Below, piece by piece: positions 32,772-43,497 of a stretch of 64,000 nucleotides of DNA. The notes under the pieces were generated by a model. It was given only the letters and a program-made list of their open reading frames with translations, did not search any database and had not been told where the DNA came from. The stretch's first letter is position 1. The number at the start of each line of letters is the position of its first letter. The stretch is from Brucella oryzae (GTDB lineage: Bacteria; Pseudomonadota; Alphaproteobacteria; Rhizobiales; Rhizobiaceae), in assembly GCA_012103035.1 (NCBI GenBank), contig JAAVLL010000001.1, positions 656,501 to 720,500 on the forward strand, written 5' to 3'. A program made the position numbers and the translations under genes.

Positions 32772-33060
32772 AGGTGAGGCAGAATATATAGCCTTCGTCG
32801 AGGCTCTCATGGAGGAGTCCCGCAGCCTCACGGGTCTTGGCGCGGGGATCGTTGCTGCGCTGGAACTCGACATTGCGGCTGACAGCCGAACTTTCGCACG
32901 GCTGCTGGGCGTCGCCCACGCGCTGGTCCTCCGGGAAATCTCAGTACTAGGACAGAATGGCGGTTACATCATGGTCAGGCAACGCGATCCGCGCACACAT
33001 CGCACACGATATGAATTGAGCGCTACAGGAAGACAGCTTGCCGAACAAGTGCGGCGATAA
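32761..33060 (+). CDS. Small winged-helix/MarR-like protein coupled to the YdeP-type gene
   Basis: Intact, 99 residues (98 if ATG 32764 is used). Starts in ATGATGGATGA, overlapping the last codons of the oxidoreductase gene. The sequence MDEGEAEYIAFVEALMEE, then ADSRTFARLLGVAHALVLREISVLGQNGGYIMVRQRDPRTHRTRYELSATG, looks like a helix-turn-helix followed by a beta-wing, as in MarR/PadR-like proteins, but too short for a complete MarR dimer domain. No named family is claimed. Tight coupling suggests it regulates or assists production of the oxidoreductase. Confidence 0.7.
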
Positions 33061-33176
33061 AGCTATCCGCTGCAGCCGTTTTTCGGAGCTTAACTTTATA
33101 CATTCTCAATATAATCTAACCAGCGAGCATCGTGGAAATGGCGGTAAAGGCATTCATCTACGGCTGGAGGAACGGG

Positions 33177-34300
33177 ATGACGCAAATGGCGGGTTGGCTT
33201 GGGATGAATGCTAAAAGACCGGCTATATTACTCGCATGTGCAATAACATTATTCGTGACTGTGGATGTGAATCCAATTTATGCGGATTCGCTGCATATCG
33301 TACCTGTGGCCGTCATCCGCGCCGAAACCAGTGATTATCAACCGAAACTGACTTTGTCAGGTGCGATAGCGGCTCGCTCGCTCGTCAACGTTTCTTTCCG
33401 CCTGAACGGTCAGGTGGTCGAGCGTATGGCAGAAATCGGCCAGCATGTGGAGAAGGGGCAATCCCTGGCGCGCATCGACAATGTCGAGCAGCAGGCCAAT
33501 CTGCGTGTTGCACAGGCAACAAAAGATGCCGCGCAGGCGCAGCTCGTGCAGGCGCAGGCCAATTTCACGCGTCAGAAAGCCCTGCTAACACAGGGGTTTA
33601 CGACGCGCAGCACCTACGATCAGGCAAACCAAAACCTGCAGACAGCGCAGAGCGCTCTTGCCAGTGCCGAAAGCGAGTTTGATGATGCGCGTGATCAGCT
33701 GTCCTATACGGTACTGCAGGCGCCCGTTACGGGTATGATAACTGCGCGCAATATCGAGACCGGTCAGGTCGTTCAAGCGGCGCAGACAGCCTTCTCCATT
33801 GCCGAGGACGGTCCGCGCGATGCCGTCTTCGACGTGCAGGAAACATTGGTCAATCATGCCAAGATCGGTATGGGGGTCACGATTTCCCTTCTCTCCGATG
33901 CTTCTGTAACCGCTGAAGGAAAGATCCGTGAAATCTCGCCGGTGGTCGATTCACAAACCGGAACTGTCCGGGTGAAGGTAGGGATAGCACGGACCCCGCC
34001 CAAGATGGCGCTGGGTGCTACCGTCACAGGCACGGTTCATATGGATACTTTGCGGGTCATCGCCCTGCCATGGAGCGCGATGACGTCGGATGCGGGCGTA
34101 CAGCCGTCTGGCGAATTGCAAAAGATTCCAAAGTCGCAACACTCGTTCCGATCAAGGTACTTGCCTACGAGAAGGAACGACTGATCGTGGAAGGTGGCTT
34201 GCAGGAAGGCGAGCTGATCGTGACCGCGGGTGCGCAGATGCTGCGCTCCGGCGAGCCGACCGAAATCGTGCAGGGGCCGGAAGGGACCGTCTCGCAATGA
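33177..34300 (+). CDS. RND efflux periplasmic adaptor (HlyD/MFP family), first of two, frameshifted
   Basis: Start ATG 33177 (MTQMAGWLGMNAKRPAILL) follows GGAGG and leads into a hydrophobic export signal. Adaptor features: the lipoyl half-motifs TLSGAIAARSLVNVSFRLNGQVVERMAEIGQHVEKGQSLARID and LSYTVLQAPVTGMITARNIETGQVV, separated by a coiled-coil hairpin rich in Ala/Gln (ATKDAAQAQLVQAQANFTRQKALL). One base is missing near 34099; repaired length 374 residues. Its TGA overlaps the next gene's ATG. It should bridge the inner-membrane pump to an outer-membrane channel, which is not encoded here. Confidence 0.87.
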
Positions 34301-35398
34301 AGCAGATAATCCAGTTTTCCGCGATCCGGTCGGTGGGATGCGTCGTCGTGCTTGGTGCGGCAGTTATGCTCAGCGCCTGTGGCAAGGAAGAAGAGAAACA
34401 AGCAAATGCTGACGTCGTGCGGCCTGTGCTCTATATGGTCGTTGAGCCGAAGCCGGTTGCACAGACCGGTTTCGCCGGTACGATCGAACCACGTTACTCG
34501 ACCGATCTTGCTTTCCGTGTGCTCGGACGCATCATCAACCGCCCCGTTCAGGTCGGTGATCTCGTTCAGAAGAACGAAATGGTTGCGATGGTGGATCCGT
34601 CCACGCTCGATCTGGCGGTTCAGTCTGCGCGCGCCGATCTCGCCAGTGCTCAGGCGCAATATGCGAACGCTTCGGCAAGCGAAGAACGCCAGTATATTCT
34701 GCTGAAAGGCAATAATGTCTCGCAAGCCGACTACGATGCTGCCAAGCAGGGGCGCGACAGTGCCGAAGCCGGTCTTGAAAAGGCGCAGGCAAGTCTGAAA
34801 ATGGCGCAGAATCAGCGCAGCTATGCTGTTCTGCGTCCGGATTTCGACGGTGTCATCTCCGCAACGAATGCGGAAGTCGGTCAGGTGGTTGCTGCCGGAC
34901 AGACCGTGATGACAGTCGCACGTCCCGATATTCGAGAGGCGGTGCTCGATATTCCCGACAGCATGACGCAATATTTTGAACAGGGCACGCCCTTCAATGC
35001 AGGCCGATCCTGATGTTACCGGGCAGGGGACCGTGCGTGAAGTAGCCCCACAGGCGGACGCACAGACGCGGACGCGGCGTGTACGTATTGCGCTCGACAA
35101 TCCGCCCGATGGCTTTCGCCTCGGGGCAACGATCCGGGCCGTTATGGCCGCTCCTGAACAGAAACTTGTGACTATGCCGATCCAGGCTTTGCTCGATGAA
35201 AACGGCAAGACAGGCATCTGGATCATTGATCCGCATAAACAGACGGTTTCTCTTCATGATGTACAGGTCATCGAACGGCGCGGTAACAGTTTCGTTGCCG
35301 GTGGCGTGGATGTTGGAAGCTATGTGGCGATTGCCGGTGTGCATGAGTTGAAGGAAGGACAGAGGGTCCGCTTGAACGAGAAAGGAGCAGGCCTGTGA
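34297..35398 (+). CDS. RND efflux periplasmic adaptor (lipoprotein MFP), second of two, frameshifted
   Basis: Starts MKQIIQFSAIRSVGCVVVLGAAVMLSACGKEEE; the lipobox LSAC marks a lipoprotein, unlike the first adaptor. Core blocks: GFAGTIEPRYSTDLAFRVLGRIINRPVQVGDLVQKNEMVAMVDPS, a coiled-coil hairpin (SARADLASAQAQYANASASEERQYILLKGNNVSQADYDAAKQG), then SYAVLRPDFDGVISATNAEVGQVV. Two bases are missing near 34996 (possible gcgc to gc); repaired length about 367 residues. Stop TGA overlaps the pump start (GTGA...). Two different adaptors in one operon suggest a heteromeric adaptor ring as known for some RND systems; that is inference. Confidence 0.87.
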
Positions 35399-38300
35399 AG
35401 AAAGGATTCAATCTGTCTGACTGGGCCCTGAATCACCGGTCTCTGGTCTGGTACTTCATGCTCGTCTTTCTGGTGGCGGGACTGATTTCCTACATCGATC
35501 TCGGCCGTGAGGAAGATCCTGAATTCACCGTCAAAACAATGGTCGTGCAGGCCAACTGGCCCGGTGCTTCCGTTGAAGAAACGCTCAATCAGGTTACAGA
35601 CCGGCTGGAAAAGAAGCTCGAAGAACTGGATACGCTTGACTATACCCGTAGCATAACCACGGCGGGCCAGTCGGTCGTGTTTGTATTTCTCAAAGATACG
35701 ACCAAAGCCGAGCAGGTCAAAACTCATGGACTGAAGTACGCCACCTTCTGAATGATATTCAGAATACGCTGCCGCAGGGTGTTCTTGGGCCGTATTTTAA
35801 CGATCAGTTCGGTGATGTTTACGGCAATGTCTTTGCCTTCACGTCGGATGGACTTTCCATGCGGCAGTTGCGGGATTATGCCGAGAACACACGGACGAGA
35901 ATTCTGACTTTGCCCAATGCTGGCAAGGTCGAATTGATCGGCGCGCAGGACGAGGCGATCTATCTGGAATTTTCGACGCGTCAGATTGCGGCGCTTGGGC
36001 TGGATCAACAGGCAATCCTGAAAGCCTTGCAGGACCAGAATGCGATCACGCCGTCCGGTGTGGTGGAAGCCGGGCCGGAGCGTATCAGCGTACGTGTCAG
36101 CGGGCAATTTAACTCGGAAGCCGATCTGCGCGCAGTAAATCTGCGCGTCAATGATCGCTTCTTCCGCCTTTCCGACGTGGCGACGATTACTCGTGGCTAT
36201 GTCGATCCGCCCACGTCGATTTTTCGCGTGAACGGACATGATGCTATCGGTCTCGGCATAGGCATGAAGCCGAACGGCAATCTGCTCGAATTCGGCGCTG
36301 CGCTTGACAAGATGATGAGCCAAGTGACTGCCGAATTGCCAGTTGGAGTGCAGGTGTTCAAGGTTGCCGACCAGCCCGAAGTCGTCAAGGATGCGGTTTC
36401 AGGTTTTACCCAAGCGCTGTTCGAGGCTGTTGTCATCGTTTTGGCGGTGAGCTTCGTGAGCCTGGGGTAAGAGCAGGTTTTGTCGTCTCTCTGTCAATTC
36501 CGCTGGTGTTGGCGATTACTTTCCTGGCGATGTCGCTGATGGATATTTCGTTGCAACGTGTATCTCTTGGCGCGCTTATCATCGCGCTGGGGCTTCTGGT
36601 CGACGACGCGATGATTGCCGTAGAAATGATGGTGGCACGACTGGAGAGGGTGACCCCATCAATAAGGCCGCGACTTATGTATACTCGCATACGGCCTTTC
36701 CCATGTTGACGGGTACGCTCGTCACCATTGCCGGCTTTATCCCGATCGGGCTGAACAACAGTCAGGCTGGCGAATATACCTATACGCTGTTCGTGGTGAT
36801 TGCAGTTTCATTGCTTGTTTCATGGATCGTGGCCGTTCTGTTCGCACCTTTGCTCGGTGTCACGTTCCTGCCGAAGAAAATGAAGGCGCATGCGGAGAAG
36901 CGTAGTCGCTTCTTCAACATGTTCTCTCGGGTCCTGCTCGCTTCCATGCGGCACAAGTGGATCACGATCATTACGACGATCGCACTTTTCCTCGTGTCGG
37001 TTTTGGCATGGGTTTTATTGAGCAGCAGTTCTTCCCGGAATCAGACCGTCCGGAACTGGTGCTTGACTGGACGCTGCCTCAGAACAGCTCGATCTCGGAT
37101 ACCAAAGCCCAGATGGAGAAATTCGAAGCAACGATGCTTAAGGATAATCCCGATGTGGATCACTGGAGCACCTATATCGGGCAGGGCGCTATCCGCTTCA
37201 TTCTTTCTTTTGACGTGCAACCTGCAAACCCATATTTCGGGCAGATGGTCATCGTTGCGAAGGATCTGGAAGCGCGAGACAGGCTTAAGCAGAAATTCAA
37301 CGAGGTTCTGCGGAAGGATTATGTCGGAACGGACGTCTATGTGAAGTATCTGGAGCTTGGGCCGCCTGTTGGCCGCCCGGTTCAGTATCGTATCTCCGGG
37401 CCCAATATCCAGAAACTGCGCGGCGTCGCGCAGGATTTTGCCGGTATCCTCAGTTCCGACATGCGACTTGGGGTGGTGAGCTACAACTGGAATGAACCAG
37501 GCCGCGTCATCCGTGTCGACGTCATGCAGGACAAGGCGAGAAAACTCGGTATTTCCTCCAAGGATATTGCAACAACCCTTAACGGTATTGTCGGCGGCAT
37601 CACGATCACCCAGGTACGGGATTCGATATATCTGATCGACGTCATTGCACGGGCGCAGAAGCAGGAGCGTGACTCCATCGATACGCTGCAGAGTCTGCAG
37701 ATCGCAACCGGCAACGGGACGTCGGTGCCATTGGCGGCGATTGCCAATTTCCGGTATGAGCTGGAACAGCCGGTTGTATATCGCCGTTCGCGTATTCCTA
37801 CGATCACGGTTGCCGCCGGTATTATCGACAAGACGATGCCGGATACGATCGTCAGGATCTAGCGCCTGCGATCAAGACTTTCGCAGACAAGCTGCCATCC
37901 GGTTACTATATCCAGACAGCGGGTACGGTTGAGGAGAGCGGTAAGAGCCAAGGGCCGATTGCTGCCGTAGTGCCTTTGATGTTGTTCGTCATGGCTACGA
38001 TCCTGATGATCCAGTTGCAAAGCTTTCAGCGTCTGTTTCTTGTCGTTGCCGTGGCGCCGCTTGGGCTGATCGGTGTCGTGGCTGCGTTGCTGCCGAGTGG
38101 CAAGCCGCTCGGTTTCGTGGCGATCCTCGGCGTCCTGGCGCTGGTCGGCATTCTCATCCGAAATTCGGTCATCCTGATCGTGCAGGTTGAGGAGCATATC
38201 ACTGAGGGTATGCATCCCTGGGATGCAGTAACGCAGGCTAGCCAACACCGAATGCGGCCTATTGCGCTGACGGCTGCGGCGGCCAGCCTGGCGCTGATCC

Positions 38301-38523
38301 CCATTGCGCGCGAAGTGTTCTGGGGCCGATGGCCTATGCCATGATGGGCGGCATCATCGCCGGTACGGCGATCACGCTGCTCTTCCTGCCAGCACTTTAT
38401 GTTGCGTGGTTCCGGATCAAGGAGCCGGAACATAGCGGGACGCGCCGCCAGCTGAAGCGCACCCAGCTTCGCAATCGCATTAGCAAAAGCCCGGTCGAAG
38501 CCGGGCTTTTCATAAGATTCTGA
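35395..38523 (+). CDS. RND efflux pump inner-membrane transporter (AcrB/HAE1 family), frameshifted
   Basis: Starts MKKGFNLSDWALNHRSLVWYFMLVFLVAGLISYIDLGREEDPEFTVK. Six one-base repairs near 35720, 36468, 36648, 37008, 37852 and 38325 (A or G runs in most) give about 1,044 residues, full length for the family. Twelve membrane segments are expected; visible ones include AVVIVLAVSFVSLG, LVLAITFLAMSLMDI, and LLVDDAMIAVEMMVARLE carrying the conserved proton-relay Asp-Asp pair. It shows two large periplasmic loops and GVVAALLPSGKPLGFVAILGVLALVGILIRNSVIL near the C-terminus. The final reading frame runs into the terminator hairpin, so the true stop may be a TAG at 38481. Drug specificity cannot be read. 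Confidence 0.87.
38485..38510 (+). terminator. Terminator after the RND operon
   Basis: Perfect 10-bp inverted repeat aaaagcccgg / ccgggctttt with loop tcgaag, ending in a T run. It lies at the very 3' end of the pump gene. Confidence 0.85.
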
Positions 38524-38532
38524 CTTGCTATT

Positions 38533-38573
38533 GGTTCTATATAGGTTCTATTATATCGAATATGAATAGAACC
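38533..38573 (+). promoter_or_regulatory. Repeated ggttctat operator-like sites overlapping the start of the GntR gene
   Basis: Three copies of the 8-mer ggttctat occur within 41 bp: two direct (38533-38540 and 38544-38551) and one inverted (atagaacc at 38566-38573, which covers codons 2-4 of the regulator gene). The second and third copies form a 9-bp inverted repeat, ggttctatt / aatagaacc, spaced by 12 bases. The placement suggests autoregulation by the GntR/UTRA protein. Confidence 0.6.
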
Positions 38574-39328
38574 ACATTGATCACGGCCATTGAGGGGCGC
38601 GGTTTGCATGACCCGCAGCTGACGGGGCCGCTTTACCGAAACCTTGCGCGTATTCTCGGTGAACTGATCGAGGAAGGTCAGCTCGCGCCCGCAGTGGGGC
38701 TGCCGCCGGAGCGCGATCTGGCGGAGCAACTTGGCATCGGCCGGATCACTGTTCGCAATGCCTATAAGGAACTCTTGACACAAGGCGCGGTGGAGGCGCG
38801 ACGCGGCAGCGGCACCTTCGTGGCGGAACGTCCGGTCCGTATCAGCCAGCATCTGTGGCGCTTGACCTCGTTTTCCGAGGATATGCTGTCGCGCGGTAAG
38901 GAGCCGGGCGCGCGCGTTGTCACCAACAAGGTCGACAGGCCGTCGCCCGACGAGGCGTTCCGGCTGGGGATCGGTGTTGATACGACAATCGTACGGCTCG
39001 ACCGCTTGCGTCTTGCCGACGGTGTGCCGATGGCCTTTGAGCGCGCTGTGGTTCCGCGCCATTATCTGGATGAGGATCGTGTCGAAGAAGCCTCGCTTTA
39101 TGGCGCATTGGCGCGGCGCGGCTACAAGCCGGTTCGCGCTTTGCAGCGCCTGACGGCCGTTACGCTCGATCCGGGAACGGCACGCTTGCTTGGCGTTCAC
39201 CGGGGAGCCCCGGCTCTTTGATCGAGCGCGTCTCACATCTCGAGGACGACCGGATCGTCGAATATACCCGTTCGCATTATCGCGCCGATGCCTATGACTT
39301 CGTCGCCGAACTGAAAATTGGAGAGTGA
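38562..39328 (+). CDS. GntR/UTRA regulator of the amino-sugar operon (NagR-like), frameshifted
   Basis: Winged helix: GPLYRNLARILGELIEEGQL, LPPERDLAEQLGIGRITVRNAYKELLTQGAVEARRGSGTFVAE; UTRA domain: SFSEDMLSRGKEPGARVV, DTTIVRLDRLRLADGVPMAFERAVVP, RALQRLTAVTLDPGTARLLGV. One T is missing near 39213 (TTT to TTTT); repair continues LIERVSHLEDDRIVEYTRSHYRADAYDFVAEL, 255 residues. HutC-subfamily members of this type (NagR/NagQ/YvoA) sense amino-sugar phosphates. It is followed two bases later by the SIS-domain gene, so it is part of the operon it probably controls. Confidence 0.86.
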
Positions 39329-39330
39329 CC

Positions 39331-40361
39331 ATGAACAGCCCTTCCTCCCTGATGCTGCAGGAAACAGAACAGTCGCCTGCCGTCGTCACCGGTCTGCTTG
39401 AGAAGGAGGCAGGCACATTCTCGGAAATCGCACGCATTTTCCAGAAAAGCGAGCCCGCCGTCATCACAACGGCTGCGCGTGGTTCGTCCGACCATGCGGC
39501 GACATTCTTCAAATATCTGATGGAAATCACGATGGGCATTCCAGTGGCTTCCATCGGACCCTCGGTGGCATCGGTCTATGGCTCCAAGCTGAAGCTTAAG
39601 AACGGTCTGCACTTCACCGTGTCGCAATCGGGTGCCAGCCCTGATATTGTTGCGGCGCAGGAAGCAGCCAAGAAAGGCGGAGCGACAACGGTTGCCGTCG
39701 TGAACGTTGTCGATAGTCCGCTGGGCAAGGCGGCTGATATCGTGCTGGCGCTCAATGCAGGCGAAGAAAAAGCGTTGCCGCAACCAAGTCGTTCATCGCC
39801 GCAGTTGCCGCACTCTCGGGCGTCGTTGCTTCGGCCAGTGGTGACGCAAGCCTGCAAGCGGGACTGCAACGCCTACCGGAGGCGCTTGCAGCAACACGGC
39901 CTGATGGTCGTGAAGCTGTTGAAAACCTCCTTTTCAATGCCCGCTCGCTTTATACGGGTGGTCGCGGCACGGCCTTTGCCATTGCTTTGGAAGCTGCGCT
40001 GAAGGCCAAGGAAACCGCCAATATCCATGCGGAAGCTTTCTCTCTGGCCGAACTGATGCATGGTCCGATGCGCCTGGTGGAAGAAGGCTTCCCGATCATT
40101 TCCTTCCTGCCACGCGACGAAGCCTTTGACACCAACATGCAGGCGTTGAAGCGGCTGCACTCGTTCGGGGCGAGCATCGTATCGCTATCCGATGCGGAAA
40201 CGCCGGGCTTCCGGTTGCCATCGGCGAGTACGGGTAACGCGCATCTCGATCCGCTGGTTTCGCTCATCAATTATTACCGCGTCATTGAAGCGGTCACGCG
40301 CCGCAAGGGGTTTGACCCTGACAAGCCGCGCAATCTCAACAAGGTTACGGTGACGGTATGA
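39331..40361 (+). CDS. SIS-domain sugar aminotransferase/isomerase (GlmS C-terminal-like, AgaS/NagB-II type), frameshifted
   Basis: Two SIS domains without the glutaminase domain of GlmS. First: FQKSEPAVITTAARGSSDHAATFFKYLME and SQSGASPDIVAAQEAAKKGG; second: LYTGGRGTAFAIALEAALKAKETANIHAEAFSLAELMHGPMRLVEEG. One A is missing near 39775 (AAAAA to AAAAAA), restoring EEKSVAATKSFIAAVAALSG; length 343 residues. Proteins of this kind act as glucosamine-6-phosphate deaminases or ketose-hexosamine isomerases. It is translationally coupled to nagA (ATGA), so deamination of glucosamine 6-phosphate after NagA is the natural guess. Confidence 0.85.
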
Positions 40362-41523
40362 TAAAAGATCGGCAATTGCGGGCGCGCGTATTTTCGATGG
40401 TGAACGCTTTCATGACCAAAGCGCTCTGGTGTTCAGCGAAGGCAAGATTGAAGCCATTGTACCGGAAGCGTCGCTCGGTGAAGCCCATCATGTCGAACGC
40501 CTGAACGGTGGCGTTCTGGCTCCTGGCTTCATCGATGCACAAGTCAATGGCGGCGGAGGGCGGATGCTGAACGATCAGCCAACGCCCGAAACCATGTTCA
40601 CGATTGCCAAGGGGCATCGCAAATATGGAACGACGAGCCTTCTGCCGACGCTGATCACCGATACGACGCTCGTGCGTGATCGGGCCATCGAAGCAGCGAT
40701 TGAAGCGGTTAAGGCCGATAAGGGCGTTGCCGGTCTTCATCTGGAAGGGCCTCACCTGGCCCCGGCTCGCAAAGGCGCTCATCTGGCGGAACTGATGCGT
40801 CCCGTCAACGATGCCGATATTGGGCTTTATATCCATACCGCGAAACAGATCGGCACTTTGCTGGTCACGCTTGCTGCCGAGCAGGCCACGCCTGAGCAGG
40901 TGCGACGCCTGAGTGATGGAGGCGTCGTCGTCAGCATTGGCCATAGCGACACGACGGCGGAAGAAGCCTTTAAGTGCTTCGATGCCGGTGCGCGCAGCGT
41001 CACCCATCTGTTCAACGCTATGAGCCAGATCGGCCATCGCGCACCGGGGCTTGCAGGCGCGGCCCTTGATCATCCAGACATCTGGTGCGGCATCGTTGCA
41101 GATGGTCATCATGTTGACCCGATGGCGCTGCGACTTGCCCTACGGGCCAAGCGTGGCGATGCTCATCTGTTCTTCGTGACAGATGCGATGGCTTTGGTCG
41201 GTTCGGCTTCCGAAAGCTTCGAGATCAACGGGCGTGCCGTTCGTCGTGTTCCCGGCGGCATCTGCTCCAAGCTTGTGCTGGCCGATGGCACCATTGCCGG
41301 TTCCGATCTCGATATGGCGTCGGCAGTGCGTTTTGGTGTGGCCGAACTGGAGCTGACGCTGGCCGAAGCGCTGCGCATGGCGAGCCATTATCCAGCGCGC
41401 TATCTGCGCCTTAATGATCGCGGTACGTTTCGTCCCGGCATGCGGATGGATGCTGTGCACCTTGATGACGGGTTGTTAGCGAAAGCCACATGGCTTTCCG
41501 GTGAAAGACAAATTGCGGGATAA
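40358..41523 (+). CDS. nagA: N-acetylglucosamine-6-phosphate deacetylase, frameshifted at the 5' end
   Basis: Amidohydrolase that deacetylates GlcNAc-6-P. The ATG at 40358 overlaps the previous stop; one A is missing near 40365 (AAAA to AAAAA), after which it reads [72 protein letters not shown] (metal Glu), [49 protein letters not shown] and [12 protein letters not shown] with the catalytic Asp. About 388 residues. Gene order regulator, SIS enzyme, nagA, second SIS protein gives a compact amino-sugar operon. Confidence 0.93.
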
Positions 41524-41528
41524 GAGCG

Positions 41529-42255
41529 ATGACGGAAATCACCGATCATTATTTCAATGATCTGATCGCACGGCTCACTGGTCTGCGGGATCGCCTTGCC
41601 GAACCGATGGCCAAAGCTGCCGATCTTATTGCCGCTGCAGCCAAGGCGGATCGCCGGGTCTACGTGTTTGGCACCGGCCATTCACATATGATGGCCGAGG
41701 AGCTGCACTATCGCGCTGGTGGATTGGCGATCACAGTGCCGATCCTTTGCGGAGCGATCATGCTGCAGGATGGGGCGGTGGCAAGTTCGCACTTCGAGAG
41801 GATCGAAGGGGCAATGCTTCCTATTCTCGAACGCTATGGCATTCGTGACGGCGACGTGTTGATCGTCGTTTCAAATTCCGGCGTGAATGCCGCTCCTATC
41901 GAAGCGGCACGCTATGCAAGGGAGAAGGGGCTGCAGTTGTGGCGGTTACCTCTGTTACCTATTCCAATGCAATTGCCAAAGGTCGCACTCAGCTGCTTTC
42001 TTTGGCCGATGTCGTGCTGGATAATGATGCACCTGCGGGCGATGCCGTGCTGGAAGTGGAAGGCAGCGCATTGAAGGTCGGTCCGGTTTCAACCGCACTT
42101 GGCGTAACGATTCTCAATGCCATTTTGCCGATGTAGCAGCAAGGCTGGTGGGTGATGGGAGCGCGCCGATCTATCTTAGCGCCAATATGCCGGGTTCTGG
42201 TGAGGTGAACCGGGAACTTGTCGCGCGGTATCGGGATCGCAATCCGCATCTTTGA
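41529..42255 (+). CDS. SIS-domain protein (UPF0309-like, putative phosphosugar isomerase), frameshifted
   Basis: Single SIS domain: [67 protein letters not shown], then [25 protein letters not shown]. One base is missing near 41931 and one T near 42125 (TTTT to TTTTT); repaired length about 242 residues, ending RDRNPHL. Similar to the UPF0309/phosphosugar-binding proteins found near sugar operons, with GTGHSH and SNSG phosphate-binding loops. It starts 5 bp after nagA. The substrate is unknown; in this setting a MurNAc- or amino-sugar-phosphate is plausible. Confidence 0.82.
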
Positions 42256-42399
42256 TCAAAATAGAGCAATCTTTCTTCCAAAGTTGCTTGATAGCGCAAT
42301 CCGGTCAGTGCATTACGCATTCTGGCATGGTGGGGCCGCATCGTGAACTAGTTTCAAGGGCGCGCCCTGGCTTGCGTCTTCGAAAACTGAGGAAGTCCG

Positions 42400-43283
42400 A
42401 TGCATAATTTTGTCCTGACCGTCACCTGCAAGTCCACCCGCGGTATTGTCGCCGCCATTTCGGGTTACCTTGCCGGCAAGGGTTGCAACATCATTGATAG
42501 CGCTCAATTTGACGATCTGGATACCGGTCGTTTTTCATGCGCGTCAGCTTCATCTCTGAGGAAGGCGTTGCTCTCGATGTTCTGCGTGACGGTTTTGAGC
42601 CAATCGCAGTGCCGTTCGAAATGAACTTTGAGTTCCACGACAACGCACATCGCACCAAAACGCTGCTGATGGTGTCGCGCTTCGGCCATTGCCTTAACGA
42701 TCTTCTTTATCGCTGGAAGATTGGTGCGTTGCCGATTGATATTGTGGGTGTGGTGTCAAACCATTTCGATTACCAGAAGGTTGTCGTCAATCACGATATT
42801 CCCTTCCACCATATTGCCGTCACCAAGGCCAACAAGCCTGAGGCGGAACAGCGCCTTCTGGATATTGTCGATGATACAGGCACCGAGCTGGTGGTTCTGG
42901 CGCGTTACATGCAGGTTCTGTCCGATCAGCTTTGCCAGAAGATGTCCGGCAAGATCATCAATATCCACCACTCCTTTCTGCCGTCTTTCAAAGGTGCGAA
43001 CCCTTACAAGCAGGCTTATGAACGCGGCGTGAAGCTGATCGGTGCCACGGCGCATTATGTAACCGCCGATCTTGATGAAGGTCCGATCATCGAGCAGGAC
43101 GTGGCGCGCATCACGCACGCACAGAGTGCAGCCGATTACGTGTCAATTGGCCGTGATGTTGAAGCGCAGGTTCTGGCGCGTGCGGTCCACGCCCATATCC
43201 ATCACCGCTCATTCCTCAACGGCAATCGCACAGTCGTGTTCCCGGCATCGCCTGGCTCCTTCGCCTCCGAACGCATGGGGTGA
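42400..43283 (+). CDS. purU: Formyltetrahydrofolate deformylase, frameshifted
   Basis: Releases formate from 10-formyltetrahydrofolate. N-terminal ACT domain (MHNFVLTVTCKSTRGIVAAISGYLAGKGCNIIDSAQFDD), then the formyltransferase fold: MVSRFGHCLNDLLYRW, VGVVSNHFDYQ, FHHIAVT, ELVVLARYMQVLSDQL, and the catalytic IINIHHSFLPSFKGANPYKQAYERGVKLIGATAHYVTADLDEGPIIEQD. One T is missing near 42535; repaired length 294 residues. It is alone in its transcription unit; about 144 bp before it holds nothing recognisable. Confidence 0.94.
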
Positions 43284-43328
43284 TATTGCGGCTCTGGCTG
43301 CCTGCAAATCGCGTCTTTTGCGCGTCCG

Positions 43329-43390
43329 GTGCTCACGTACTCAAGTACGCTGCGCGCCGGTTCTCAAAATCCACGATTTTCGGCACGCCA
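43329..43390. repeat. Intergenic inverted-repeat sequence after purU
   Basis: The 214-bp gap between purU and the converging aldehyde dehydrogenase gene contains a small palindrome cgtac-tcaa-gtacg at 43336-43349, flanked by GC-rich inverted pieces (gcgcgtccggt and gcgcgccgg). The tone is that of short dispersed repeats found after genes in this bacterial group. No coding potential is seen here. Confidence 0.4.
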
Positions 43391-43450
43391 TAACCACAAT
43401 CTCCGCTTATCGCCGAGCGTCGTGAGGCCCGGTCGATGCATTGCGCCAAT

Positions 43451-43480
43451 AAAAACCCCACCGAAGCGGGGTTTTCTTTT
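43451..43480. terminator. Bidirectional terminator between purU and the P6C dehydrogenase gene
   Basis: aaaacccc and ggggtttt pair around an 8-base loop, followed by ctttt on the plus strand and preceded by an A run, so it works in both directions. It lies 18 bp from the 3' end of the minus-strand gene. Confidence 0.75.
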
Positions 43481-43497
43481 GATCTTATCAGGACCGA

